The notes below the pieces were generated by a model, which worked only from the letters and a program-made list of their open reading frames with translations, had not been told where the DNA came from and did not search any database. DNA of 41,945 nt, from contig CAMVGV010000022.1 of the NCBI GenBank assembly GCA_947167135.1, forward strand, positions 1 to 41,945. Reading direction: 5' to 3'. The DNA is from an uncultured Lachnospiraceae bacterium (lineage in GTDB: Bacteria; Bacillota; Clostridia; Lachnospirales; Lachnospiraceae). A program made the position numbers and the translations under genes. Positions 1-7,989 of this stretch are shown here, in pieces. Within the stretch, counting starts at the first letter, position 1. Each line of letters begins with the position of its first letter.

Positions 1-55
1 GCGTAGCACGGAACAATCCGTATTTAATCAAAATGTGACTTTTGGCGTCCGAATC
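1..55 (-). repeat. Window-end copy of MITE-like GACGCC element (partial)
   Basis: These 55 bases are an exact reverse complement of 41780-41834. The element reads on the minus strand, starts GATTCGGACGCCAAAAGT, and directly abuts the TAA stop of dctP at 56-58. Only its left part is in the window. The same 18-base start is found at 40037, where a complete copy seems present. Because both window ends lie inside the same repeat, this is probably where an assembly contig stopped. Confidence 0.85.
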
Positions 56-1216
56 TTATGATGTAAAGGCAGCAACATATGCCTCGGCATCTTCTTCGCT
101 CATTCCCTTCTGGGAAACAAGCTGATCAGTATACCAGCCGACAGCACCTGAAGCCGCATTCTTAAAGGATTCGGAGTCGATAGCATCAAGGGTTGTAACC
201 TCCATTGCTCCGTTATCCTTCCACTCGGAAACAAGGGCTTCAACGTTCTCACGGTTTATTGTCTTCTGGTATTCAACAGCCTTTGCAGCATTTGCATCAA
301 TAACAGCCTTCTGCTCATCGGTAAAGCTGTCATAAGCTTTCTGGTTTATGCAGAAGAAGAGGCAGTCATAATATGCATTCCAGAGAGATATGTAATCCTG
401 AACATCCTGAACCGATGCCGAAGCAATGGCGGTCTCGGGATTCTCCTCTCCGTCTACAGTACCCTGCTGAAGAGCTGTGTATGTCTCTGCCCAGTTCATA
501 ACGGATGCATCACAGCCCCACTCCTTATAGACCTCCGCACAGAGATCATTGGAACATATCCGCATCTTGATATCGGAAAGATCGGAAACATTGGTAATGG
601 GCTTCTTTGAATTGGTGATCTGCCTGAATCCGTTCTCTGCAATACCCTCGCACTTTAGTCCGTACTCGGAAAGAACAGCTTTCAGATTGTCTCCGCCCTT
701 TCCTGCCATAACCTTATCCACATCATCATAATTACTGAAGATATATGGAAGTGATACCACGTTGAATCTGGGGTCAAAATTCGCATAGATAAGGTTTGAG
801 TGAAGGGAAACCTGTATCGTATTTCCGTCCATAAGGGACTGTATTCCCGCAACCTGGTCGCCGTTTGTGAGCTGTTCGCCGGCGTATACCGCAACATGCA
901 CCTTTCCGCCCGTAGATTCCTGCATAAGGGCGTTAAAGTAGTATCCCGCCTGAGCCCATGTGGACGTATCTCCCGTTGAACAGTCAAAGTTCCAGGTTGT
1001 TTCGGGCCACTCGTCACTTCCTTCGTATTTCGCGGCTTCGGTTTTTGCAACAAAACGGTCTGATGACTCATAGTCCTGATAATCAACTCCCGAAGAGGCC
1101 GCAGCTGCAGCCGGAGCAGCAGCTTCCTGTCCCGATGCCGCCGGGGCTCCTCCTCCGCAGGCTGTCATAGAAACCGCCACTGCCATTGTAAGCAGTACAG
1201 ACAATGCTTTTTTCAT
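56..1216 (-). CDS. dctP: TRAP transporter substrate-binding lipoprotein, DctP family
   Basis: This is the extracellular solute receptor of a tripartite ATP-independent periplasmic transporter; it would hand an organic acid, typically a carboxylate, to the DctQM membrane complex. The 386 residues begin with a lipoprotein signal (hydrophobic core, then TAC with Cys20, followed by a Gly/Ala-rich linker). The family segment with the ligand-carboxylate Arg is visible (KMRI near residue 220), followed by YTALQQGTVDGEENP, a hallmark of DctP proteins. The start is set by GGGAGGAG six bases upstream. It is the last gene of the operon, 21 bases after dctM; most TRAP operons instead begin with the binding protein. 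The ligand cannot be deduced. Family assignment is firm. Confidence 0.93.
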   Translation of the reverse strand: MKKALSVLLTMAVAVSMTACGGGAPAASGQEAAAPAAAAASSGVDYQDYESSDRFVAKTEAAKYEGSDEWPETTWNFDCSTGDTSTWAQAGYYFNALMQESTGGKVHVAVYAGEQLTNGDQVAGIQSLMDGNTIQVSLHSNLIYANFDPRFNVVSLPYIFSNYDDVDKVMAGKGGDNLKAVLSEYGLKCEGIAENGFRQITNSKKPITNVSDLSDIKMRICSNDLCAEVYKEWGCDASVMNWAETYTALQQGTVDGEENPETAIASASVQDVQDYISLWNAYYDCLFFCINQKAYDSFTDEQKAVIDANAAKAVEYQKTINRENVEALVSEWKDNGAMEVTTLDAIDSESFKNAASGAVGWYTDQLVSQKGMSEEDAEAYVAAFTS

Positions 1217-1237
1217 TAATAGCTCCTCCCTTTCTTA

Positions 1238-2581
1238 CTACACTTGCTTAAATAAAAGGCTTACTCCCGGAACATAGGTTACCAGAAGAAGCACTATCAA
1301 AGATGCGATTATCATAGGTACCACAGCCTTTGATATCATAGGTAGAGTAACTTTATGATAAACCTCGTTTCCTTCTTTCTCAGAGGAAGCCACGTCTTTG
1401 ATCTTAAGACCCATGGCCACGAATAGATTAACGCCCACGGGGGGAGTCACCTGTCCGATAGCCAGATTGACCGTAGCCACTATCCCGAATGCAATGGGAT
1501 CATAGCCAAGCTTCAGCGCAACCGGCAGCATGATCGGGATAAATATATACATGGCCGAATTTGCGTCAATAAAACATCCTGCAATGAGGAAAATAACATT
1601 TACAATGATCAGGAATACAACCTTATTCGCGGATACATTGGTCAAAACCGCCTGTGCCGCCTGGGATATCCCGAAAAGAGTACAGCAGTATGAGAATAGG
1701 GACGCCGAAGCGACGATCAGCATTATCCCTCCCGTAGTCTTTGCTGAATCAACCATAATACCGAAGAGATCCCTAAGCTTTACCTCTTTATAGATAAACA
1801 TTCCTACTATAAGGCCGTAGATCACCGATACCGCAGCAGCCTCAGTGGGAGTGAAGATACCTCCGTAGATACCTCCAAGGATGATAACAGGCATCAGTAG
1901 TCCCCAGAAGGCCTCCTTAAAGCTCCTGAAGCGCTCCTTCCAGCTCCTCTTCCCATGTGCGGGTTTTATCCCCTTTCTTCCGACCTCGATAAGAACCACA
2001 ACAGCAAGGGCAACTCCCATAAGAATCCCCGGGATTATGCCGGCCATAAACATCTCACCCACATTGGTATTTGCTATGGATGCATATACTACAAAGGCAA
2101 TGGAAGGAGGGATGACTATGGCTATAGAACTTGAGGTGGCCATAAGTCCCTCTGAAAACGCAGGGGAAAAGCCCGACTCTATCATCGTAGGCACGAGAAC
2201 GGCTCCGAGAGCCGCAACCGTAGCAGGCCCTGATCCCGAAATAGCACCGAAGAAGCAGGCTACTATGACGCAGACTATTGCCATTCCGCCTCTTACATGC
2301 CCCACGCAGTCATCGATAAAGCTTACCAGCCGGGTTGATATACCGGCTTTTGCCATTATGTTTCCGGAAAGTACGAAAAAGGGTATGGCAAGAAGCAGGA
2401 ATTTCGCGGTACCCGTGTAGGTATTGGTGGCTATGATGCTTAAGTCCAGCATGGAAAACTTCGGATCCGTTGCTGATGCAACGAGAACCGTGAGTGCCGA
2501 ACTCATTCCAAGGCATATGGCTATCGGCACCCCGATTATCAGCATAATGAAGAATGAAACAAAAAGTATAGCTGCTATCAC
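1238..2581 (-). CDS. dctM: TRAP transporter large permease subunit DctM
   Basis: This is the large membrane subunit that forms the Na+-driven translocation path of the TRAP transporter. Its 447 residues are almost wholly hydrophobic with about 12 membrane segments. Family features include an N-terminal MIIGVPIAICLG stretch, a GSGPATVAALGAV segment (about residues 115-127), and PPSIAFVVYA and TPPVGVNLFVA hairpin motifs. The start is GTG at 2579-2581, overlapping the dctQ stop as GTGA, so translation is probably coupled. It is followed by dctP. Length and motifs are normal for the family. Confidence 0.94.
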   Translation of the reverse strand: MIAAILFVSFFIMLIIGVPIAICLGMSSALTVLVASATDPKFSMLDLSIIATNTYTGTAKFLLLAIPFFVLSGNIMAKAGISTRLVSFIDDCVGHVRGGMAIVCVIVACFFGAISGSGPATVAALGAVLVPTMIESGFSPAFSEGLMATSSSIAIVIPPSIAFVVYASIANTNVGEMFMAGIIPGILMGVALAVVVLIEVGRKGIKPAHGKRSWKERFRSFKEAFWGLLMPVIILGGIYGGIFTPTEAAAVSVIYGLIVGMFIYKEVKLRDLFGIMVDSAKTTGGIMLIVASASLFSYCCTLFGISQAAQAVLTNVSANKVVFLIIVNVIFLIAGCFIDANSAMYIFIPIMLPVALKLGYDPIAFGIVATVNLAIGQVTPPVGVNLFVAMGLKIKDVASSEKEGNEVYHKVTLPMISKAVVPMIIASLIVLLLVTYVPGVSLLFKQV

Positions 2582-3072
2582 GCCTTATCCTCCCCTCCGG
2601 CAGATCCGTTTAAGCAGAAATCAATACAGTTCTCAATAAAGTGAAGGGCAAGGGAAATCCCGCCTGCCACCACAAAGGCCCAGAAAATACTCTTGCTTAT
2701 ATGAAGTATGGGGCTGAAGGTATGGTCTGCAGTCATTCTGCCAAACCCCTGCCAGGCAAGGATCAGTGAGTAGATTACGCCGATAACGGTCGAAATGACC
2801 TTCAGTACCTTCTTCGTCCCGGGTCCCACATGATCCGGCACCAGCGCCAGATTTACGAGATCCCCGGTTCCGGCCGCCACTCCCGCAGCAAGAAGGGAAA
2901 TAAGCACGAAGACTGCAACAACGATTTCTTCCGCAAAACCCCAGGAATGGTGGAATACATATCTTGCAACCACGTTTCCGAAGGTGAGACCCAGTACCAG
3001 AATAGAAGCAAGGGCTAATGCCACCTCTTCTATCAATGTAATTATCCCCATTATCTTTTTATAAACCTGCAT
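2578..3072 (-). CDS. dctQ: TRAP transporter small permease subunit DctQ
   Basis: This is the small four-helix subunit of the TRAP transporter. I place the start at ATG 3070-3072, giving 164 residues. The open frame extends upstream to 3165, but that extension would include a TTGACG-N17-TATAAT promoter at 3137-3165, so it is not coding. AGGAG lies just before the chosen ATG with short spacing. Four membrane helices are visible, and the segment SWGFAEEIVVAVFVLISLLAAG is typical of DctQ. It is the first gene of the dctQ-dctM-dctP operon and overlaps dctM by four bases. Confidence 0.88.
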   Translation of the reverse strand: MQVYKKIMGIITLIEEVALALASILVLGLTFGNVVARYVFHHSWGFAEEIVVAVFVLISLLAAGVAAGTGDLVNLALVPDHVGPGTKKVLKVISTVIGVIYSLILAWQGFGRMTADHTFSPILHISKSIFWAFVVAGGISLALHFIENCIDFCLNGSAGGEDKA

Positions 3073-3136
3073 AGCTCCTGTCACTTTCCCAAAGTAAAAT
3101 GGTAACGCGCTGAAATCAAAACGCCATAATTCAAAT

Positions 3137-3165
3137 ATTATACGGGGATTGTCATTAAGCGTCAA
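3137..3165 (-). promoter_or_regulatory. Sigma-A promoter of the TRAP operon
   Basis: On the minus strand: TTGACG (3160-3165), 17-base spacer, TATAAT (3137-3142). The predicted start near 3130 gives a leader of about 58 bases to the dctQ ATG at 3072. It lies immediately after the lysE stop codon (3172), so the TRAP operon is likely a separate transcription unit. Confidence 0.75.
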
Positions 3166-3171
3166 GAGAAT

Positions 3172-3765
3172 CTACAATAACATCCTGACAGCACAGTATA
3201 CAAGGAGTGCGGACATTATTATATTTATTACCCGGTAGCATCTGTCATAGAATGGATTGATGACACTGCCGAAAAGAGCCCAGAGTAGATTGCCGGCACC
3301 ACAGCAAACGGTCATTGTCACCGCAAAAAGGAGTATGCTCCCGATACCGCTTCCGTATGGAAGGAAATATCCGGGAAAGGCAGCAAGCCCCAGCAGGATA
3401 ACCTTCACATTAAGGAACTGAAGGATAAAGCCATCCCTGAATTTCAGGGCTGTATTATTCTCCCCCTCATTCTCAAAAAGAGGTTTTCTCCTGAGTGTAA
3501 GGAAGGCAAGATAAAGAATATATGCCGCTCCCGCATATTTAAGGTACGGCGCGGCTGACGGAACCACTCTGCTTAACAAGGTGCAGAAGGCACCTGCAAT
3601 AATCATAACCGTAATAAGCCCGGACCATATACCGAGAAGAAGGGGGATGCACTTTTTTAACCCCCTCTGCCCCGCCGCGGAAAGCATCAGTATATTATTC
3701 GGTCCGGGCATAAAGGTCACTGCACAGACATATAGAATGAATGAAATGTAATCAGGCTGCATCAT
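3172..3765 (-). CDS. LysE/RhtB-family amino-acid exporter
   Basis: This is a membrane exporter of the LysE/RhtB superfamily, which expels amino acids or related small metabolites. About 198 residues hold six membrane helices. The N-terminal signature TFMPGPNNILMLSAAGQRG (about residues 18-36) is characteristic. Tandem start codons (TTG-ATG-ATG at 3768-3760) make the exact start uncertain; I use the first ATG. The start overlaps the 3' end of the HAD-type gene by 14 bases (stop 3752), so translation is likely coupled. The link between a predicted phosphatase and an exporter suggests export of a dephosphorylated product, but this is inference only. Confidence 0.88.
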   Translation of the reverse strand: MMQPDYISFILYVCAVTFMPGPNNILMLSAAGQRGLKKCIPLLLGIWSGLITVMIIAGAFCTLLSRVVPSAAPYLKYAGAAYILYLAFLTLRRKPLFENEGENNTALKFRDGFILQFLNVKVILLGLAAFPGYFLPYGSGIGSILLFAVTMTVCCGAGNLLWALFGSVINPFYDRCYRVINIIMSALLVYCAVRMLL

Positions 3766-4918
3766 CAAGTATTTCTTCCAGCCTGTCCTTTATCTCCTCA
3801 TATTCCTTGTCAAAGGTATCAAGCCCGGCATCGGGATTCTTTTTCACTCCGTCACCGTAGATCGTGGTCCAGTCATTCTTCATTGAAATCGGGATCCAGC
3901 CCTCTTCCTCGCAGAGCTTACGCATCTTTTCGGCCTTTTCCACATTTCCGTACTCCCGCTCGGTATCATCGCAGCAGAGCATAAAGGCGAGACTCTTATA
4001 GGGGTTATTTTTTACCACATATTTCGCCATGCTGGAGTCACCGGTACTGTTCCCGAATGAAAGGACGGGCTGTACGCCGATTTCCCTGGCTATTGCCGAT
4101 ACCTTGTTCATCTTAAGGTTCTTAATGATGAAATCTCCTTTGAGTATAAGCCGGTCCCCATCGGAAAACTGATAAGACAGTCCATCCTCTCCGTTCTGAT
4201 TGGATGCTGCTATCACCTCATCAGATCCGATTATCTGATCCATAGGGAGACCCAGAGTGTTCCTTAGGCCGCCTCTGATTATCAGTCTGTCGGTTCCGCT
4301 CACGATATAGCAGGTAAAATCATTATCAGCGAGATAATCGAGTATCTGAAGCATCGGCTTATATAGTGATTCCGCCCTTGTCATTCCGTCATATCCCGGC
4401 GCAGGCTCTTTCCCGTATTCCTCCACATAGTCCTCGAATTCATCAACCGTCATCCCCGCAAAGGATGAAGCTATTGCCTGCCCGTGCTCCGTATCCATAT
4501 TTTTCGGATACTCTCCGTCCTGAACCCACTGAAGTATCTTTGCAACGGTATCAAGCTCGGAATCAGAGGCCTTATAATCCGGATCCTCCAGCACCCTGTG
4601 GACAAGGAGACTGTGGTCAAAGTATATCGGATTTGTCTCGCTGAAAAGCGTTCCGTCAAGATCGAAAACCGCAATCCGCCTCTCTATGGGAATGAAATCC
4701 GGACTGCCTTCATCCGTTATGCTCTTCATATAATCGGTCAGCTCCTGTTTTGCCGCCGAGTCATCAGTCCACAGGGAAAGTGCCGCTGCACTGTCACCTG
4801 CCTTCCCGCCTTTAGCCGCCCCGGGCTTTGTCACGTATATGATCATCACCAGTATGAATAATGCAAAGGCAACGATCGCAGCAATACGCCAAACTCCGTC
4901 TGAACTGTTTCCCTTCAT
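3752..4918 (-). CDS. Membrane-anchored HAD-superfamily phosphatase-like protein
   Basis: This is a HAD-superfamily hydrolase with one N-terminal membrane anchor (about residues 11-30) and an extracytoplasmic catalytic domain. Visible motifs are DLDGT at Asp86/Asp88 (nucleophile and acid/base), SGT in the middle as motif II, a Lys-rich segment, and GNSTGDSSM near residue 290 as the metal-binding motif IV. That layout resembles the phosphoserine-phosphatase-like HAD group. About 388 residues is longer than simple HAD enzymes because of a helical cap region between motifs I and II. ATG 4916-4918 has GGGAGG eight bases upstream. A TTG in frame at 4924 is less likely. The substrate is unknown. Confidence 0.85.
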   Translation of the reverse strand: MKGNSSDGVWRIAAIVAFALFILVMIIYVTKPGAAKGGKAGDSAAALSLWTDDSAAKQELTDYMKSITDEGSPDFIPIERRIAVFDLDGTLFSETNPIYFDHSLLVHRVLEDPDYKASDSELDTVAKILQWVQDGEYPKNMDTEHGQAIASSFAGMTVDEFEDYVEEYGKEPAPGYDGMTRAESLYKPMLQILDYLADNDFTCYIVSGTDRLIIRGGLRNTLGLPMDQIIGSDEVIAASNQNGEDGLSYQFSDGDRLILKGDFIIKNLKMNKVSAIAREIGVQPVLSFGNSTGDSSMAKYVVKNNPYKSLAFMLCCDDTEREYGNVEKAEKMRKLCEEEGWIPISMKNDWTTIYGDGVKKNPDAGLDTFDKEYEEIKDRLEEILDDAA

Positions 4919-4984
4919 TGTCAATTCCTCCCTTTTTAATTTTAGCTACTAATGAAGAAGCAATCTCGCTCGTTCCAGAGCTTT

Positions 4985-5028
4985 AGTATAACAGATTTTG
5001 GAGTCAAGTAGAACCGTCCCTTTGACTC
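4985..5028 (-). promoter_or_regulatory. Extended -10 promoter with GAGTCAA operator-like repeats
   Basis: On the minus strand an extended -10, TGTTATACT, is centred on 4985-4993, upstream of the HAD-type gene, with only a poor -35. An inverted repeat GAGTCAA/TTGACTC (5022-5028 and 5001-5007, 14-base loop) covers the -35 region. A further direct GAGTCA copy lies slightly upstream (about 5033-5038). There is no T-run after the stem, so an operator is more likely than a terminator. Confidence 0.45.
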
Positions 5029-5048
5029 CCCATTGACTCTTCAAAAGC

Positions 5049-5882
5049 CTACTCCGTTTCCCCGGGTTCCTCTTTGTCAGTACGGAAGATAAGCTCAGGT
5101 ATATGTGAGAGATGAATAATGAAAACGGCAGCAAGGAGAAAGAGGTGCGTATAAAATACACCAACTATGTAATAGTTTCTCTCCAGAAGGTACCCTGCCC
5201 TGAAGCCCGTTAAGCATAGAAGGGCCGACAGCGTAAGACCTAAGAGCAGTAAAGGGGAGTTCATAAATACATTTTTGATCGCACTAAGAAAGTCCCCGAA
5301 GGACGCATCGAAATACACGAATCTTCCTACCATCAGGCCGAGATAATACATCATAACCGGACTGTACTCGCTCTGATCCCCGTATACATTCAGGCAGAGA
5401 AGGACGATTATCGCATAAAACATGGCAAGCATTCGTATCGCTGCGCGTTTCTCTTTGTCAAGCCGTTTCAAGGGAATAAGGATACTGTCCAGGATGGTAT
5501 TTAATATGCAGGAAAGCAGTATCAGAAGAAGGAGGATGAAATCCTTCCAGCTCTCCCAGATATTGGCAAATACACTGAAATATCCGTAAGCTCCGGCACC
5601 CGCCGTTACAAGTGAATAGATATGGTTAAGAATTACGTAAGCACAGGCAAAGGACATTACGGAGGTTGCGGATATTATCATCTCATAAAACATCTGGACC
5701 GCCTCAAGGATCTTTTCGTTTTTCAGGGACTTATTCCCTCTGTCCTTTGAAAAAATAAATAAAAATCCGGTCCCAAAGGAGATAAGGATATTACAGATAA
5801 TGATACCCCCAAGGGATAACAAAAAGAATATGATCTTATCCGTAGTATCGAAATCAGGATTCAGATATGCATCGACCGACAT
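5049..5882 (-). CDS. Polytopic membrane protein of unknown function
   Basis: I do not recognise this 277-residue protein. It has about seven hydrophobic segments, for example around residues 15-45, 65-90, 112-138 and 148-170, and three near the C terminus. The short charged tail ends FRTDKEEPGETE. There is no obvious catalytic motif. It follows the GGDEF gene by 33 bases with an AAAGGAT ribosome binding site before ATG, so it is probably the last gene of the EAL-GGDEF operon. That context suggests a role in a c-di-GMP-controlled membrane process, but nothing in the sequence proves it. Confidence 0.7.
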   Translation of the reverse strand: MSVDAYLNPDFDTTDKIIFFLLSLGGIIICNILISFGTGFLFIFSKDRGNKSLKNEKILEAVQMFYEMIISATSVMSFACAYVILNHIYSLVTAGAGAYGYFSVFANIWESWKDFILLLLILLSCILNTILDSILIPLKRLDKEKRAAIRMLAMFYAIIVLLCLNVYGDQSEYSPVMMYYLGLMVGRFVYFDASFGDFLSAIKNVFMNSPLLLLGLTLSALLCLTGFRAGYLLERNYYIVGVFYTHLFLLAAVFIIHLSHIPELIFRTDKEEPGETE

Positions 5883-5915
5883 TTTTTATCCTTTCTGTAA
5901 GGGTGGATTAAATCC

Positions 5916-7958
5916 TTATTTTTCCCCCTGTACCCGGCTTAAGGGGGATCCTCCTATTTTCAGGAACTGCTTATCCTCATACATTTCCCTGTCTGCCCGG
6001 TCAAATATATCCGATACCAGGCTGTCCGTCTCGGGAATATATTCCGAGACCCCGGCAGCAAGCACCGGCCCTGACCCGTTCTTCATATTCTCTCTCACCG
6101 TATTATGAAGCTTCTCCATTAGCTCCTGCCTCGCCAGATAGTCATTCCCCCGCAGAAATACCACAAATTCATCCCCTCCGACTCTGAAAACGGGACTATG
6201 GACGAAAATGTCACAGAGAATCTTTGCCGATGCCTTGATATATTCATCTCCTGCCACATGCCCCTCACTGTCATTTATCTTTTTAAGGTCATTGGTATCA
6301 CAGACAATAATGGCAAAGGGCAGATAATCCATGTCCTTATCCATATTGGCCTGTACTGCCTGCTCCAGCTCCCGGTATGCAGTCTTATTCTTTACACCTG
6401 TAAGCTCATCCCGTCTTGCCAGCTTTTTCTCTGTATTAAGTGCCTTAAGGACCTCCTTCTCCTTTCTCACCTCGGCATCAACATTCTCTATTCCGATAAT
6501 GAAATGTGTCCTGTCGCTGCTGTAGCGGACTGTCAGTCTGACATAATGATTCCTGCCGTCTACTGCAATACGGTATACTATACTGTCTCTTTTCCGTCCC
6601 TCCATTGCGGAGATCATATTATCCCTGCTGACAAACTCCGTCAGCATATCCCGGTCGTTCCTATGGATCACCTTGGGAATATTGCTGATCGACTCACCGA
6701 AGAAATCATCGCCGGTATGCCTTATTTCCAGCTGTCCGTACATATCATTCGACCCGTAGCCCACATAAGCCCCGTTTTCCACATCCACATAGTAGATCTC
6801 ATCATAGTTTGAAGCCAGGCTTTCCGCGATCTGGCTGAAGGTGATATTCTGCTTCTGATGCTCCATAAGTATGGACTCCGCAGTAATCTCATCATTTATA
6901 TCCTTACCGTAGAGGATTAGATGCTTATCATCATTTGAACGCATTACCGTGAAACGGTAATACCTTGCCTCATCACCCACCATTATCCTGTATTTATACT
7001 CAAAGGATTTCCTTCCCTCAAGGTTCCTTCGCATGACATCGCTGTAATACAGGCTCTCAGCGAACTCCCTGTCCTCCGGATGTACATATTTCTGGATATT
7101 TTCTCTTGTCTCGGAATAAAAATCCCTGTACTCAGTCGGAACATTCAGGGCATCATATTCGGGGCTCTTCGAGAATTCACGGTATCTCCCTGTATCTATC
7201 TCAATATAGTATATGGCCTCGTAGACCTCTGCTAGGCTCCTTGCGATATTGTCATATATTTCCTTTTCCTGTTTTTCACCCTCCTCCACAAAGGAATGGA
7301 CCAGACTGGTTCCTATGATAAGACCCATGGAATATATCGGCAGCAGAGGATAAAGGAGCTGTATCACCTGGAAGAGGAGCATTACGAGAGTGGTCAGTCC
7401 CACTGCGGTAAAACGCACTCTTTCTGTCCCCTCCGTACCCCGGGCTATATACAAAAGATATATAGACGTGATCAGATACAGGATGATCTGCAGCAGAAAT
7501 GCTATATATCTTCCGGGTTCAGCTATATATTCGTTATTTTCGTTAAATGAAAAGATAAAATGATGGAAGCGGTTTACCATCAGATAGATAAGACTCAAGG
7601 TAAAAAGAGTCCATACCGCATAGAGAATGGCTCTGCTGGGGCGTTCCCTCTTATCCAGATAGGCAACCACGAAATGTATCCAGGTCAGCATGGTCAGGAA
7701 CCTGAAAATGAAATAGAATACCGTATCCAAATAGATTATCGGAAAGAGAGCCGGGATCCCATGATATTCATACAGTATCCCCCAGGCTATATCAGTGACA
7801 TAGTACAGGGTCAGTGAAATCAGAAAATACCTGTAACGCTTCGCCTCCTTAAGCCAGGCCTTTTCGACCCCCGGCCGCTCCTCTATCCTCTTTAATACGT
7901 CACGGTTGATTATGAAATGAAGTATAAGTGCTACTATGCCAATGGCCGAATAATACAT
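5916..7958 (-). CDS. Membrane PAS-GGDEF diguanylate cyclase
   Basis: Predicted to make cyclic di-GMP from two GTP. With start ATG 7956-7958 (GGGAG six bases upstream) it has 680 residues. The N-terminal 230 residues contain about seven membrane helices. Two PAS-like sensory repeats follow; both contain the IYYxxIDxG/IYYVDVENG type of motif, near residues 245 and 390. The C-terminal GGDEF domain opens with RDELTGVKNKTAYRE and has an intact FRVGGDEF active site near residue 630. The RxxD inhibitory I-site normally five residues before GGDEF is absent (the local sequence is FVHSPVF), so product feedback is probably weak. The open frame continues upstream to 8027 but overlaps the EAL gene. Adjacent to the EAL gene with a 31-base gap. 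Confidence 0.9.
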   Translation of the reverse strand: MYYSAIGIVALILHFIINRDVLKRIEERPGVEKAWLKEAKRYRYFLISLTLYYVTDIAWGILYEYHGIPALFPIIYLDTVFYFIFRFLTMLTWIHFVVAYLDKRERPSRAILYAVWTLFTLSLIYLMVNRFHHFIFSFNENNEYIAEPGRYIAFLLQIILYLITSIYLLYIARGTEGTERVRFTAVGLTTLVMLLFQVIQLLYPLLPIYSMGLIIGTSLVHSFVEEGEKQEKEIYDNIARSLAEVYEAIYYIEIDTGRYREFSKSPEYDALNVPTEYRDFYSETRENIQKYVHPEDREFAESLYYSDVMRRNLEGRKSFEYKYRIMVGDEARYYRFTVMRSNDDKHLILYGKDINDEITAESILMEHQKQNITFSQIAESLASNYDEIYYVDVENGAYVGYGSNDMYGQLEIRHTGDDFFGESISNIPKVIHRNDRDMLTEFVSRDNMISAMEGRKRDSIVYRIAVDGRNHYVRLTVRYSSDRTHFIIGIENVDAEVRKEKEVLKALNTEKKLARRDELTGVKNKTAYRELEQAVQANMDKDMDYLPFAIIVCDTNDLKKINDSEGHVAGDEYIKASAKILCDIFVHSPVFRVGGDEFVVFLRGNDYLARQELMEKLHNTVRENMKNGSGPVLAAGVSEYIPETDSLVSDIFDRADREMYEDKQFLKIGGSPLSRVQGEK

Positions 7959-7989
7959 TAACCTCTCCCGGTGTAAAAAATGACCGTTG

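Noticed and set aside
3073-3165. Longer N terminus for DctQ
   Set aside because: It would contain the -35 and -10 elements of a strong promoter and does not match the family start.
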